Source: an uncultured Dehalococcoidia bacterium (GTDB lineage: Bacteria; Chloroflexota; Dehalococcoidia; Lucifugimonadales; UBA3495). Taken from it: a stretch of DNA of 64,000 bases. The position numbers and the translations under genes are program-made. Location: the NCBI GenBank assembly GCA_958296225.1, contig OY282456.1, forward strand, positions 2,976,001 through 3,040,000, given 5' to 3'. The notes under the pieces are model-generated. The model had not been told where the DNA came from. It was given only the letters and a program-made list of their open reading frames with translations, and searched no databases. Each line of letters starts with the position of its first letter. Positions within the stretch are counted from its first letter, which is position 1. This document shows positions 52,487-60,419 of the stretch, one piece after another.

Positions 52487-53274
52487 GTCTGAAGGGCAAG
52501 AACGTAGTCGTTACGGGCGGCGGCAACAACATTGGCCGCGCCATCGCGCTGGCCTTTGCCGCCGAGGGCAGCAATATCGCCATTGCCGAACTGGACCGGG
52601 CCGCCGGCCAGCGGGTGGCCGGCGAAGTGGCCGCGATGGACACCGGCGCATCGGCCATAGTGATTGACGCCGACGTAACCGACCGGGCCAGAACCGCAGC
52701 GATGATGTCCGACGCCATCGCCCGCCTGGGCAGCGTGGACGTGCTGGTGAACAACGTGGGCTGGACGGTTGACCGCCTGTTTCTGGACAAGTCGCGGGAG
52801 GAGCACGTCAAAGAGGTGGACGTGAACCTGTGGGGCGCGATTAACTGCATCCACGCCGCGCTGCCCCATATGATTGAGCGGCAGTCCGGCGCCATCGTCA
52901 GCATCAGCAGCGACGCCGGGCGGATGGGCGAGTACCGGGAGGCGGTCTATGCGGCGTGCAAGGCCGGCGTCATCGCGCTGAGCAAGTCGCTGGCGCGGGA
53001 AACCGGACGCTACGGGCTGCGGTTGAATATGGTCTGCCCCGGCCTGGTAGCGCCGCCGCAGGATGAAGTGGTCGGTTCCGAAAGTATGTGGCGGCAGGGG
53101 ATGGAGGAAATCTTTACCGCGGAAACGCTGGAACGGGTGCGCCGCGCCTACCCCCTGCGGCGCATGGGCACGGCGGCGGAAGTGGCTAACGCCGTGGTAT
53201 TTCTGGCGTCGGACGCGGCCAGCTTTATCACGGGGCAGACGTTGAGCGTGTCGGGGGGCTATACGATGATGTGA
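52477..53274 (+). CDS. Short-chain dehydrogenase/reductase
   Basis: 265 aa. Rossmann motif TGGGNNIGRA, NNVGW, catalytic Ser in VSISSDAG, and YAACK (Tyr-x3-Lys); C-terminal ITGQTLSVSGGYTMM. A classical NAD(P)-dependent SDR with unknown substrate. Overlaps the exonuclease gene, so cotranslated. Confidence 0.9.
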   Translation: MELGLKGKNVVVTGGGNNIGRAIALAFAAEGSNIAIAELDRAAGQRVAGEVAAMDTGASAIVIDADVTDRARTAAMMSDAIARLGSVDVLVNNVGWTVDRLFLDKSREEHVKEVDVNLWGAINCIHAALPHMIERQSGAIVSISSDAGRMGEYREAVYAACKAGVIALSKSLARETGRYGLRLNMVCPGLVAPPQDEVVGSESMWRQGMEEIFTAETLERVRRAYPLRRMGTAAEVANAVVFLASDAASFITGQTLSVSGGYTMM

Positions 53275-53306
53275 CGCACTGCGGCGGCCTGCCGCAATGC
53301 GCCAAA

Positions 53307-53328
53307 GCGCCGGTGTTTATCCCGGCGC
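53307..53328. terminator. Hairpin between convergent genes
   Basis: 7-bp stem GCGCCGG/CCGGCGC with 8-base loop at the junction of the SDR and pentapeptide-repeat genes; weak tails on both strands. Confidence 0.4.
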
Positions 53329-53331
53329 AAA

Positions 53332-53862
53332 TCAGGGAGGCAGGTAATAATACGGGTCATTTTCAAGGTTCTCCGGCGCGCTGAAAAGGCCGGGGCGTTT
53401 TGCCGACAACTCTGATTTTATGGCGTCGGGCAGCCCGGAAACCTGGTGCAGCGACGCCGCAGATTCTAGCTGCCCGGAGCCGTCCAGCCTGGCATCGTGG
53501 AGGAATGCGCCTTGCAACCTGGCGCGCGTCAGATCCGCGCCGCGCAGGTCGGCCCCTTCCAGCCGGGCGTTGGCCAGATTGGCGTTGTTCAGACGGCAGT
53601 TTTTCAGGTCGGCGCCGCGCAAGTTCGCTCCCTGCAGGTCCGCGGAAACCAGTCGTGCCCCCTGCAAGTTGCAGCCGGCCAGCCAGGCTTGGTACAGGTT
53701 GGAACGGTCCAGTATGACGCCGGGCATCTCGGCGTTTTCTAAAAAAAGCTTCACCAGATAGGCGCGGCTGAGGTTGTGTTCCTTGCCCTTAAAAGTGGTA
53801 GGGCCGTGGCCGGTGAAAAGGGTTTCCATTGCCACCTGCCGGTCATAGGGTAGCTTCTTCAT
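53332..53862 (-). CDS. Pentapeptide-repeat protein
   Basis: 176 aa. Residues about 50-130 are A(D/N)Lxx pentapeptides (SNLYQAWLAGCNLQGARLVSADLQGANLRGADL...), predicted to form a right-handed quadrilateral beta-helix. The N-terminal part (TTFKGKEHNLSRAYLVKLF) is irregular. It overlaps the upstream membrane-protein gene by 20 nt in another frame. In many bacteria both parts are one protein. Confidence 0.85.
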   Translation of the reverse strand: MKKLPYDRQVAMETLFTGHGPTTFKGKEHNLSRAYLVKLFLENAEMPGVILDRSNLYQAWLAGCNLQGARLVSADLQGANLRGADLKNCRLNNANLANARLEGADLRGADLTRARLQGAFLHDARLDGSGQLESAASLHQVSGLPDAIKSELSAKRPGLFSAPENLENDPYYYLPP

Positions 53863-54367
53863 CGTCGTTTCCCTCGCCTTGATTGATGTACGAGTCGATT
53901 ATTGTCGCCACCGCATCCTGGTACTCTTGATAATCTTTCGCGATGAACCCCAGTGCCTGGATACCGCCCAACCGCACTACGTGGGATTTAGACCCCAGCA
54001 ATTCTACTGCATCCTTGAATTGCTGGGCGGCATTTCTCTTTACGGTCGACTCCGCCGTCTGTATTGCGGCGACTGCGGTAGTTTCGGCGGCATCGGCGCG
54101 GCGGTGGGTTGTCCAAAGCTGGACGGCGATGAATATGGCCGTGACCACTATGGCGCTGAATTCCAGCAGTTGGGGAGTGCTGACTCCAATGCCTTTGGCC
54201 ATATCCCGCACCAGTTCCGGCAGGCCGGGGATGCGGTACATTATCCATATCAGGAGAGATACGGCGCTATACAGCGCAACCGCAGTCAGCAGCGCGCCGA
54301 AAACGGTGAAAGCCGGGTTTTTGGCAATCAGACTTTGCAATCCGGCCCAAGCGTTCCTGATTGCCAT
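53843..54367 (-). CDS. Two-TM protein, N-terminal half of a pentapeptide-repeat membrane protein
   Basis: 174 aa. Two membrane segments (FTVFGALLTAVALYSAVSLLIWI; LEFSAIVVTAIFIAVQLWTT), a helix RRADAAETT, then AAQQFKDAVELLGSKSHVVRLGGIQALGFIAKD, the sequence that normally links the membrane part to pentapeptide repeats in single-chain relatives. Here the repeats are encoded by the next, overlapping gene, so the pair looks like a split gene that may still work as two subunits. The ATG 54367 is chosen by the start of homology. Confidence 0.75.
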   Translation of the reverse strand: MAIRNAWAGLQSLIAKNPAFTVFGALLTAVALYSAVSLLIWIMYRIPGLPELVRDMAKGIGVSTPQLLEFSAIVVTAIFIAVQLWTTHRRADAAETTAVAAIQTAESTVKRNAAQQFKDAVELLGSKSHVVRLGGIQALGFIAKDYQEYQDAVATIIDSYINQGEGNDDEEATL

Positions 54368-54556
54368 AATCTGTGTTTGTACCCTTACCCTAACAGTTAC
54401 TGCCGCCAATTGCGGCGGTCATGCAGGTCGACATACATCTGTTCGGATGTTTCGCTACTATGCTGCCCCTCTGTTGTCGCTATTGTACCGCATCTGGAAG
54501 GTAACGCCCGCAATCATAGGTTCAGTGAGTTGTTTCAAGTCAACGTACTCCTGGTT

Positions 54557-54595
54557 AAGAAAATAACGGGGGCAATGCACTGCATCGCCCCCGTT
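54557..54595 (-). terminator. Terminator of the HYHYGP protein gene
   Basis: AACGGGGGC (54565-54573) pairs with GCCCCCGTT (54587-54595); on the minus strand the tail is ATTTTCTT. Confidence 0.8.
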
Positions 54596-54617
54596 GGTTT
54601 TGGCCGGAGCGGCAGGC

Positions 54618-55421
54618 TTACCGCAGGTTGGTGCCAACCAAGGCCCAAGCCTTCTCTTCCATGGCGGGAACGACGGACTGAACCAGGTCGTTGTCCACGT
54701 TGGCGGCTACGGTGGGGTAGCCGGCGCGGTCAATCATGCTGGCCAGGTTGCCGGACTTGAACTGATCCAGCGTCCAGGCCAGGGTGTGGCCGCTGGTGGT
54801 GGTGTCCCAGTAGATGCGGACGTCCTGGTTGCGCGGGCCGTAGTGGTAGTGGGGCGCAATCTCGAAGCAGTCGAAGGCCAGCAGCTCGAACTCCTGGCCC
54901 AGGTGGTCGGTCAGGACGTGGATGGCAACGCCGCGGTCGTTGGCGGCGCCGATGTTGTCGCGGAACTCCACGCCGAAGCGGATGTTGCCGGCTTCGTAGA
55001 TGTGGTCGCCGCGGAAGTGGGTGACCGTGCGGCGCTCGTCGCGGGACTTGGACAGGGCCAGTTCGTCCACTTCGTCCATCCGGGCCTGGTCAACGGGGTT
55101 GGCTTCGATGTTGGCGGCCAGGTCGTCGTAACCGGCGCGGCGCACCATCGCGGGCAGGTTGGTGCGGATGTTCTTCAGCGTCCAGCCCAGCGGGGTGCCG
55201 ACGGTGGTCTTGTCCATATGCAGCCGGATGTTCATGTTCTCCGGCCCATAGTGGTAGTGCGGGTCCTGGTCGAAGCAGTCAAACCGCAGAATCTCGGTGT
55301 CGTGCCCGTCAACGTCCCCGTAAACCTGAACCATCAGGCCCTGGTCGGGCATGATTTCCTTGCGGTAGGACAGCGTTACGTCCACCGGCCCAACATTGAT
55401 AACGGTATCTCCCTTTTCCAT
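54618..55421 (-). CDS. Duplicated-domain protein with PHYHYGP motif, function unknown
   Basis: 267 aa built of two related halves (about 5-110 and 135-245). Each half carries FDCF-(5)-PHYHYGP-N, then R-x3-D-x-TT-x-G-x2-L-x-WTL and a terminal segment ending in AAN. The conserved His-x-His and acidic residues could bind a metal. The link region is charged (MDEVDELALSKSRDERR). ATG 55421 has GGGAGGCGAG upstream; the longer frame to 55553 is not supported. Single gene with its own terminator. I do not recognise a named family. Confidence 0.75.
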   Translation of the reverse strand: MEKGDTVINVGPVDVTLSYRKEIMPDQGLMVQVYGDVDGHDTEILRFDCFDQDPHYHYGPENMNIRLHMDKTTVGTPLGWTLKNIRTNLPAMVRRAGYDDLAANIEANPVDQARMDEVDELALSKSRDERRTVTHFRGDHIYEAGNIRFGVEFRDNIGAANDRGVAIHVLTDHLGQEFELLAFDCFEIAPHYHYGPRNQDVRIYWDTTTSGHTLAWTLDQFKSGNLASMIDRAGYPTVAANVDNDLVQSVVPAMEEKAWALVGTNLR

Positions 55422-55543
55422 GAGCTCGCCTCCCTTGGAATTGGATTGAATTTGTGCGCCACGCTTGCGGATGGCGACCTTATTATTGCGAATTATAGCA
55501 CTGCCGGGGATAATGGCAAGAACGCTTTTTAGAATTTTGACCA

Positions 55544-56242
55544 ATGCCGCCACGCCGCCGCACTGCCATCACCGCCGATTTTCCCGGGGCGTCCAGCCCG
55601 GCGGGCAGCATCGTCCGCTTCCGGGGCAAAGGCGGGCGGGAGATGCGCGGGAAGGTGGTTGGCATCCGCATCCGGCAGGCCGACGTGGTGGCCGAGGATG
55701 GCGTCGAGTGGCCGGTTCCGTATGCGGACATTATAGAAGTAGAAAGCGCGTTGGCATCCGAGTGTACGCTGCCGGAGGTGGAGGATTTGGGCAAAGGGCT
55801 GCTGGCGGAGCACCAGGCCAACGGCGCATTGGGCCGGCAGTGGCGCTTCGGATTTGACCTGTCACCGGCGCGGGCCGGGGTCTGCCGCTATCAGGAGCAG
55901 CGCATTGACCTGTCGGTAAGCTATTGCCTGAAGGCGACGCGGGCCGAAATTGAGGATACGGTGCTGCACGAAATCGCCCACGCCATCGTCGGCCCCCGGC
56001 ACAACCACGATCAGGTCTGGAAAGCGAAAGCGCAGGAAATTGGCTGCGTTGGCGAGCGCTGCCACCGGGTACAGCACTCCATCCCCAAGTGGGTGGGTGA
56101 GTGTGGCTGCGGTCAGCAGTGGTTTCGCCAGCAGTTGCAGCGCCGGGTGATGCGCAACCGCGCCTGCCCCAAATGCCGGGGCGTCATAACCTGGCGCCGC
56201 AACACCGGCCCCGGAATGTCCCAGGCGGCCGGCTTGTGGTAG
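55544..56242 (+). CDS. SprT-like zinc metalloprotease-domain protein
   Basis: 232 aa. An N-terminal SH3-like part (IVRFRGKGGREMRGKVVGIRI) precedes the SprT domain with HEIAH in VLHEIAHAIVGPRHNHDQVWK, and a C-terminal zinc ribbon (CGCG...CPKCRG). SprT relatives (Spartan) cut DNA-protein crosslinks; the bacterial role is unknown. Ends shortly before the fifth coiled-coil family gene. Confidence 0.85.
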   Translation: MPPRRRTAITADFPGASSPAGSIVRFRGKGGREMRGKVVGIRIRQADVVAEDGVEWPVPYADIIEVESALASECTLPEVEDLGKGLLAEHQANGALGRQWRFGFDLSPARAGVCRYQEQRIDLSVSYCLKATRAEIEDTVLHEIAHAIVGPRHNHDQVWKAKAQEIGCVGERCHRVQHSIPKWVGECGCGQQWFRQQLQRRVMRNRACPKCRGVITWRRNTGPGMSQAAGLW

Positions 56243-56287
56243 GATGTGCCAAATCAGTGGCAGCCTTGAACCGGGGAATGCGGCGAT

Positions 56288-56737
56288 ATGGAAATCACCC
56301 TGAATAGCAATTTAATTGCCATCATCAGCATTGGAATAGTGCTGCTGATAGCGATAGTCGCCGGGCATATTGCCCAAGTGCGTCGCACCGGCAAGCTGCC
56401 CACGCGGGCGGAACTGCATTCCACCCGCGATGAACTCAGGGAGGAACAGCACTCTACCCGCGACGAACTCCGGGTGGAACAGCACTCCACCCGCGACGAA
56501 CTCCGGGCGGAACTGCATTCCACCCGCGACGAACTCAGGGAAGAGATGGGCGCGATGCGGGAGGAATTTCGGGAGGAGATGCGTGCGATGCGGGAGGAAT
56601 TTCGGGAGGAGATGCGTGCGATGCGGGAGGAATTGCATACTGCAATCAGGGACAGCGAGGCGCGCATCATCAAGGCCCTGATCAACCACCGGCACCCGGA
56701 GCCGGCCGGGCCGCCCGTTTTCATCGAGCCTATCTGA
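56288..56737 (+). CDS. Single-pass membrane coiled-coil family protein, copy 5 (hendecad type)
   Basis: 149 aa. Membrane segment LIAIISIGIVLLIAIVAGHIAQ, VRRTGKLPTRAEL, then seven 11-residue repeats (STRDELREEQH-like, changing to AMREEFREEMR) and the same tail DSEARIIKALINHRHPEPAG. The ends match the array at 29.8-31.3 kb 25 kb away, but the centre uses hendecads (33-bp DNA repeats) instead of heptads. Hendecads suggest a right-handed or straight coiled coil. Unknown function. Confidence 0.75.
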   Translation: MEITLNSNLIAIISIGIVLLIAIVAGHIAQVRRTGKLPTRAELHSTRDELREEQHSTRDELRVEQHSTRDELRAELHSTRDELREEMGAMREEFREEMRAMREEFREEMRAMREELHTAIRDSEARIIKALINHRHPEPAGPPVFIEPI

Positions 56738-56774
56738 ACGTATGACGCCGGCCTCATCAACAGGAAGTCACAAT

Positions 56775-57794
56775 ATGCGCGCCCTGGTTTTAGAAGAATT
56801 CAACGCCCCATTCGTCGCCAAAGATGTGCCGACGCCCGCCGTCGCGCCGCACGAGGCACTGGTCAGAGTCCGCAATGTCGGCGTGTGCGGCACCGATTTG
56901 AAAATCCGCGCCGACCGTATGGGTCTGGGGGTTATTCCGCTCATTATGGGCCACGAGATTGCCGGCGAGGTGGCTGAGGCCGGCTCGCAGGTGGTCGGCT
57001 TTGCGCCGGGCGACCGGGTGGCGGTGAATTTCTATTTGACGTGCGGCGCTTGCGAATACTGCCGGCAAGGGCGCGATACCCTGTGCCCGCAGGTGCGCCA
57101 GCACGGTTTCAGTGTGGACGGCGGGTTTGCCGAATACATCAAGACCCCCGGCGTCAACCTTTGCCACGTGCCTGACAACGTGCCGCTGGAACAAGCCTGC
57201 ATCCTGGGCGACGCGGTGGCGACTTCCTACCACGCGGTGGTCAAACGGGCGCAGGTTCGCCCCGGCCAGACGGTAGCGTGCATCGGGGTTGGCGGCGTGG
57301 GCCTCCACGCGCTGCAGATGGCTCGAATCTCCGGCGCGCGCACTATCGCCGTGGACGTCAATGCGGAGCGGCTGGAACTGGCCAGGGAGTTGGGCGCTGA
57401 CGAAATAGTGCATACCGGCGGCGGCGCGTTCCATGAAGTCGTAAGAGATTTGACCGGCGGCAGCGGAGTTGATGTACTGCTGGAGTTCGTTGCCAACGAT
57501 GAGACGCTACCTTCCAGCCTGGCCAGCGTGAAAAAGGGCGGGCGGCTGGTGTTCGTCGGCTACGTCCCGGAGATTCCCATGAGCCTGCTGCCCCACTACA
57601 CCGTCCGCAACGAGCTGGAGATTATGGGCAGCCGGGCCAACTCCAAGCAGGAATTGCAGGACACTATGAACCTGGTCGCCGCCGGCAAAGTCCGTCCCAT
57701 CGTGGACCGCGTGTTCCCGCTGGAGGATGTGGAGCTGGCCTTTGACGCGCTGCGGCAGGGCACGTCCATCGGGCGGAACGTCGTCGCAGTCTAA
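56775..57794 (+). CDS. Zinc-dependent medium-chain alcohol dehydrogenase
   Basis: 339 aa. Catalytic zinc region NVGVCGTDLKIRADRMG and GHEIAGEV; structural zinc CGACEYCRQGRDTLC; cofactor motif GVGGVGLHALQMA. Resembles sorbitol/threonine dehydrogenase-like MDR enzymes; substrate unknown. ATG 56775 follows AGGAAG; an earlier ATG (56742) is less likely. Confidence 0.88.
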   Translation: MRALVLEEFNAPFVAKDVPTPAVAPHEALVRVRNVGVCGTDLKIRADRMGLGVIPLIMGHEIAGEVAEAGSQVVGFAPGDRVAVNFYLTCGACEYCRQGRDTLCPQVRQHGFSVDGGFAEYIKTPGVNLCHVPDNVPLEQACILGDAVATSYHAVVKRAQVRPGQTVACIGVGGVGLHALQMARISGARTIAVDVNAERLELARELGADEIVHTGGGAFHEVVRDLTGGSGVDVLLEFVANDETLPSSLASVKKGGRLVFVGYVPEIPMSLLPHYTVRNELEIMGSRANSKQELQDTMNLVAAGKVRPIVDRVFPLEDVELAFDALRQGTSIGRNVVAV

Positions 57795-57854
57795 CCCGGT
57801 CCCGATGCTATAATCCGCCGCAGCGCTTACCCTCACCAACCGGAGACCCCAACC

Positions 57855-58796
57855 ATGAAAATAGGTGTCAGCATCCCCCGCCTGCCCGATGCGGACGGCA
57901 TCCGCGAATTTTCCCAACGCGCCGAGCGGCTGGGGTTCGAGTCGGTGATGGCCGGCGACCATATCGTGCTGCCCGTTGGCGGGACGAATCAGTACCCCTA
58001 TACGCCGACGGGAGCGTTTCAGCGGCCATCCGACGAGCCGTTTCTGGAAACTATGACCATGCTCGGATATATGGCGGCCTGCACCAGCGAGATTCGCCTG
58101 GGCAGCACGGTGCTTATCCTGCCTTACCGCAATCCGGTAGTGCAGGCGAAAATGTTTGCCTCGCTGGACGTGCTGTCCGGCGGGCGGGTGATTTGCGGCG
58201 TCGGCGTGGGCTGGCTGGAAAAGGAGTTTGACATCCTGGGCGTGCCCTATGCCGACCGGGGGCCGATGACCGATGAGTTCTTGCAGATTTTCAACGCGCT
58301 GTGGACTGAGGAAGTTCCCGATTTCCAGGGCAAATACTACCGGATTGACGGCATCTATTTTGAGCCGAAACCCGTCCAGCAGCCGCGCATTCCCATTTGG
58401 GTGGGCGGCCACACGCGCCGCGCCCTGCGCCGCACCGCCCGCTACGGCGACTGCTGGCACACCACCCGCCAGACGCCCGATTTCGTCGCCGAGAATCTGC
58501 CCTACCTGCGCGAGCAAACGGAGCGCGCCGGCCGCGACCCGGCCGACATTACCATATCGCTGAAACGCAGCCTGCACTTCACCGATATGGACGGCGCCGA
58601 TGAGGGCGTGGGCGTCCGTTCCGGCGGGGCGCTAATCAACACTACCCAGGCGGTCATTGACGACGTTCATTACTGCAACGAGTTGGGCATTGACCAGCTG
58701 ACCTTTGATTTTCGGGTGGACGGCATCGGCCCCTGCATCCAGGTTATGGAACACCTGGCCGAACACGTGCTGCCGGTGGCAGAGCGGCTGGGGTAG
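57855..58796 (+). CDS. F420-dependent LLM-class oxidoreductase
   Basis: 313 aa, with the pattern of TIGR03619-like F420 enzymes: MKIGVSIPRLPDADGIREF, GFESVMAGDHIVLP, EIRLGSTVLILPYRNPV, GRVICGVGVGWLEKEFDILG and PRIPIWVGGHTRRALRRTARYGD. Supports F420 use together with the PPOX gene at 13.7 kb. Separated from the dehydrogenase gene by 60 bp. Confidence 0.87.
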   Translation: MKIGVSIPRLPDADGIREFSQRAERLGFESVMAGDHIVLPVGGTNQYPYTPTGAFQRPSDEPFLETMTMLGYMAACTSEIRLGSTVLILPYRNPVVQAKMFASLDVLSGGRVICGVGVGWLEKEFDILGVPYADRGPMTDEFLQIFNALWTEEVPDFQGKYYRIDGIYFEPKPVQQPRIPIWVGGHTRRALRRTARYGDCWHTTRQTPDFVAENLPYLREQTERAGRDPADITISLKRSLHFTDMDGADEGVGVRSGGALINTTQAVIDDVHYCNELGIDQLTFDFRVDGIGPCIQVMEHLAEHVLPVAERLG

Positions 58797-58808
58797 GGGC
58801 AAGTACGG

Positions 58809-58830
58809 GGGCGAATGATTATTCGCCCCT
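58809..58830. repeat. Dispersed palindromic repeat, copy 2
   Basis: GGGGCGAAT/ATTCGCCCC around GATT; inverted copy of the hairpin at 18421-18446. Between convergent genes. Confidence 0.75.
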
Positions 58831-58835
58831 GCGGT

Positions 58836-59339
58836 TCACAACCCGCTTTCTTTGAACCAGGCGGCGCGCTCCACCAGATGCTCGGCGGTTTCTCGCATCT
58901 GCTCAATCTGCTCGTCCGTAACCGGTCGCTTGACGGAACCCGGCACTCCGGTAACGAAACTGCGGTCGGGAATGTCCACGTTGGACAGCACGACGGAGTT
59001 GGCGGCAATGAGGCACTCTCGCCCGATGGTGGATTCGGTGAGGAACGTGCAGTTGTTGCCCAGCAGGCTGCCCGCGCCGATGCGGTCGCCGTGAACCACG
59101 ACGCAGTGGCCGATGGAAACGTAATCCTCAATCACCAGCCCGTCGCCGTGAACCACGGAACCCTCCTGGATGTTGACGTGGCTGCCGATGGTGATAACGT
59201 CGCCGTCGCCGCGAATGGTTACGCCGGGCCAGACGCTGGCGTACTCGCCGATGACCACGTTGCCCACCACATAAGCAAACTCGCTGACCCAGGCGGTAGG
59301 GGCGATTTGGGGTTCGATACCCCGCAGACTGCGTATCAA
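58836..59339 (-). CDS. Gamma-class carbonic anhydrase family protein
   Basis: 167-aa left-handed beta-helix trimer protein. Hexapeptide turns (IGEYASVWPGVTIRGDGDVITIGSHVNIQEGSVVHG) and the zinc ligands in SIGHCVVVHGD are present. May interconvert CO2 and bicarbonate or be an acyltransferase-like relative. A TATAAT -10 at 59405-59410 lies on this strand about 60 nt upstream. Confidence 0.88.
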   Translation of the reverse strand: MIRSLRGIEPQIAPTAWVSEFAYVVGNVVIGEYASVWPGVTIRGDGDVITIGSHVNIQEGSVVHGDGLVIEDYVSIGHCVVVHGDRIGAGSLLGNNCTFLTESTIGRECLIAANSVVLSNVDIPDRSFVTGVPGSVKRPVTDEQIEQMRETAEHLVERAAWFKESGL

Positions 59340-59363
59340 AGCGTTTCCCTCACTGTATAGTGC

Positions 59364-59488
59364 GCCGCCGGCCGCCTGAGCCGGGGCGCAGTTTTCGGTC
59401 GTGAATTATAGCGCCGGCCGGCGGCGGACGAAACCCGTCACGATGCCGGCTCGGTTCGCATCGCCGCCTGGTCAATGTCAAGCGCTTT
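59364..59488. repeat. Direct repeat unit 1 flanking the DUF3800/MITE D segment
   Basis: About 125 bp resembling 60726-60870: both hold GCCGGCCGCCTG, GGGGCGCAGTTTTC, GAATTATAGCGC, AAACCCGTCACG and GGTCAATGT-AAGCGCTTT in order. Includes the end of a broken gene (reading KALDIDQAAMRTEPAS-stop on the minus strand) and the TATAAT of the carbonic anhydrase promoter. Confidence 0.75.
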
Positions 59489-59517
59489 CACCTGGGGGCA
59501 GCCGCCAAATCAGAGTT

Positions 59518-60264
59518 TCAGGGGCGGCAGCAGGGTTGGTAGCACGGAGCCGGTTCGGCCGGCAGGTGAACCAGGCCGTGTACGGGGCCGTTTCTAATCT
59601 GGTCAAACTTGGGCAGCAGCCGGTCGAACTGCGTTGCGTAGCCGTGTTCGTACCGCCCATAGACGGTGTTGGCGACGAGGTCGGCAATCTGGAGCGGCCG
59701 GCTGTTCCGCGACCGGGTGAAAAACGGGATGTCCTGTATGTTATGGACTTTGCCGCGCCGGGTGCCGCCGGTTAGAAACTGTTGGCTGGCGCGTTCCAGT
59801 TTGTTCCTGTCCTGGGAATCGGCAATGACGACCAGCCCTTTGTTGCGCCGGTTATTATCCCGGTGCATTCGGCTCAAGAAACGGTCAAAGCGGTAGAGTA
59901 TTTCCTCCAGAGCACGCTCATAGGGGTCGTCGGCACCGGCCAGCCCGGCCTTTTCTATCACAACGGCGAAAAGCCGGCCGTACATTCCTTGAACGATTTC
60001 GTACAGTTGCGCCAGGATATCGTGCCGCGTTGCCGGCACCAAACTGCCCAGAGGTCCTGCAATGGGATGCGAAGGATTACCACGCAAAAGCGTCGCGTGG
60101 AATTGGACGCCTTCGCCATCCGCAAGGGGAAAATACTGTTCCTGCAAGCGGTTCAACTGCTCGGTAGCCCAATAGACGCTATGCTCGTGGATCGCAACGC
60201 CCGCCAGTACAAAGTGGCGGGCGTCCGATTGGGTTCCCGATTCGTCCAAGTACAGCAAGTACAT
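59518..60264 (-). CDS. DUF3800-domain protein
   Basis: 248 aa. N-terminal MYLLYLDESGTQSD with the acidic LDESG, FVLAGVAI, central VIADSQD, and C-terminal LQIADLVANTVYG, the signature of DUF3800, an RNase H-like fold often found near mobile or defence genes. The C-terminus CYQPCCRP is Cys-rich. It lies between two direct repeats together with a truncated MITE. Own promoter at 60375-60403. Confidence 0.83.
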   Translation of the reverse strand: MYLLYLDESGTQSDARHFVLAGVAIHEHSVYWATEQLNRLQEQYFPLADGEGVQFHATLLRGNPSHPIAGPLGSLVPATRHDILAQLYEIVQGMYGRLFAVVIEKAGLAGADDPYERALEEILYRFDRFLSRMHRDNNRRNKGLVVIADSQDRNKLERASQQFLTGGTRRGKVHNIQDIPFFTRSRNSRPLQIADLVANTVYGRYEHGYATQFDRLLPKFDQIRNGPVHGLVHLPAEPAPCYQPCCRP

Positions 60265-60374
60265 GGAAACCTCTCAAAAAATCTATACGGGAACCCTTGC
60301 AGAGGCCGGGTGAGCGTTTCGCTAGCAAGGAACGCCCAACGAACCAAGGCCTAGAGGTCCTCCCAGCCAAGTCG

Positions 60375-60403
60375 ATGGTATCGCAGAGGCGGCGGGTTGT
60401 CAA
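60375..60403 (-). promoter_or_regulatory. Promoter of the DUF3800 gene
   Basis: Minus-strand TTGACA (60398-60403), 17-bp spacer, TACCAT (60375-60380). MITE copy D begins 16 bp upstream of the -35. Leader about 104 nt. Confidence 0.65.
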
Positions 60404-60419
60404 ATCTGGCATCACTGCC

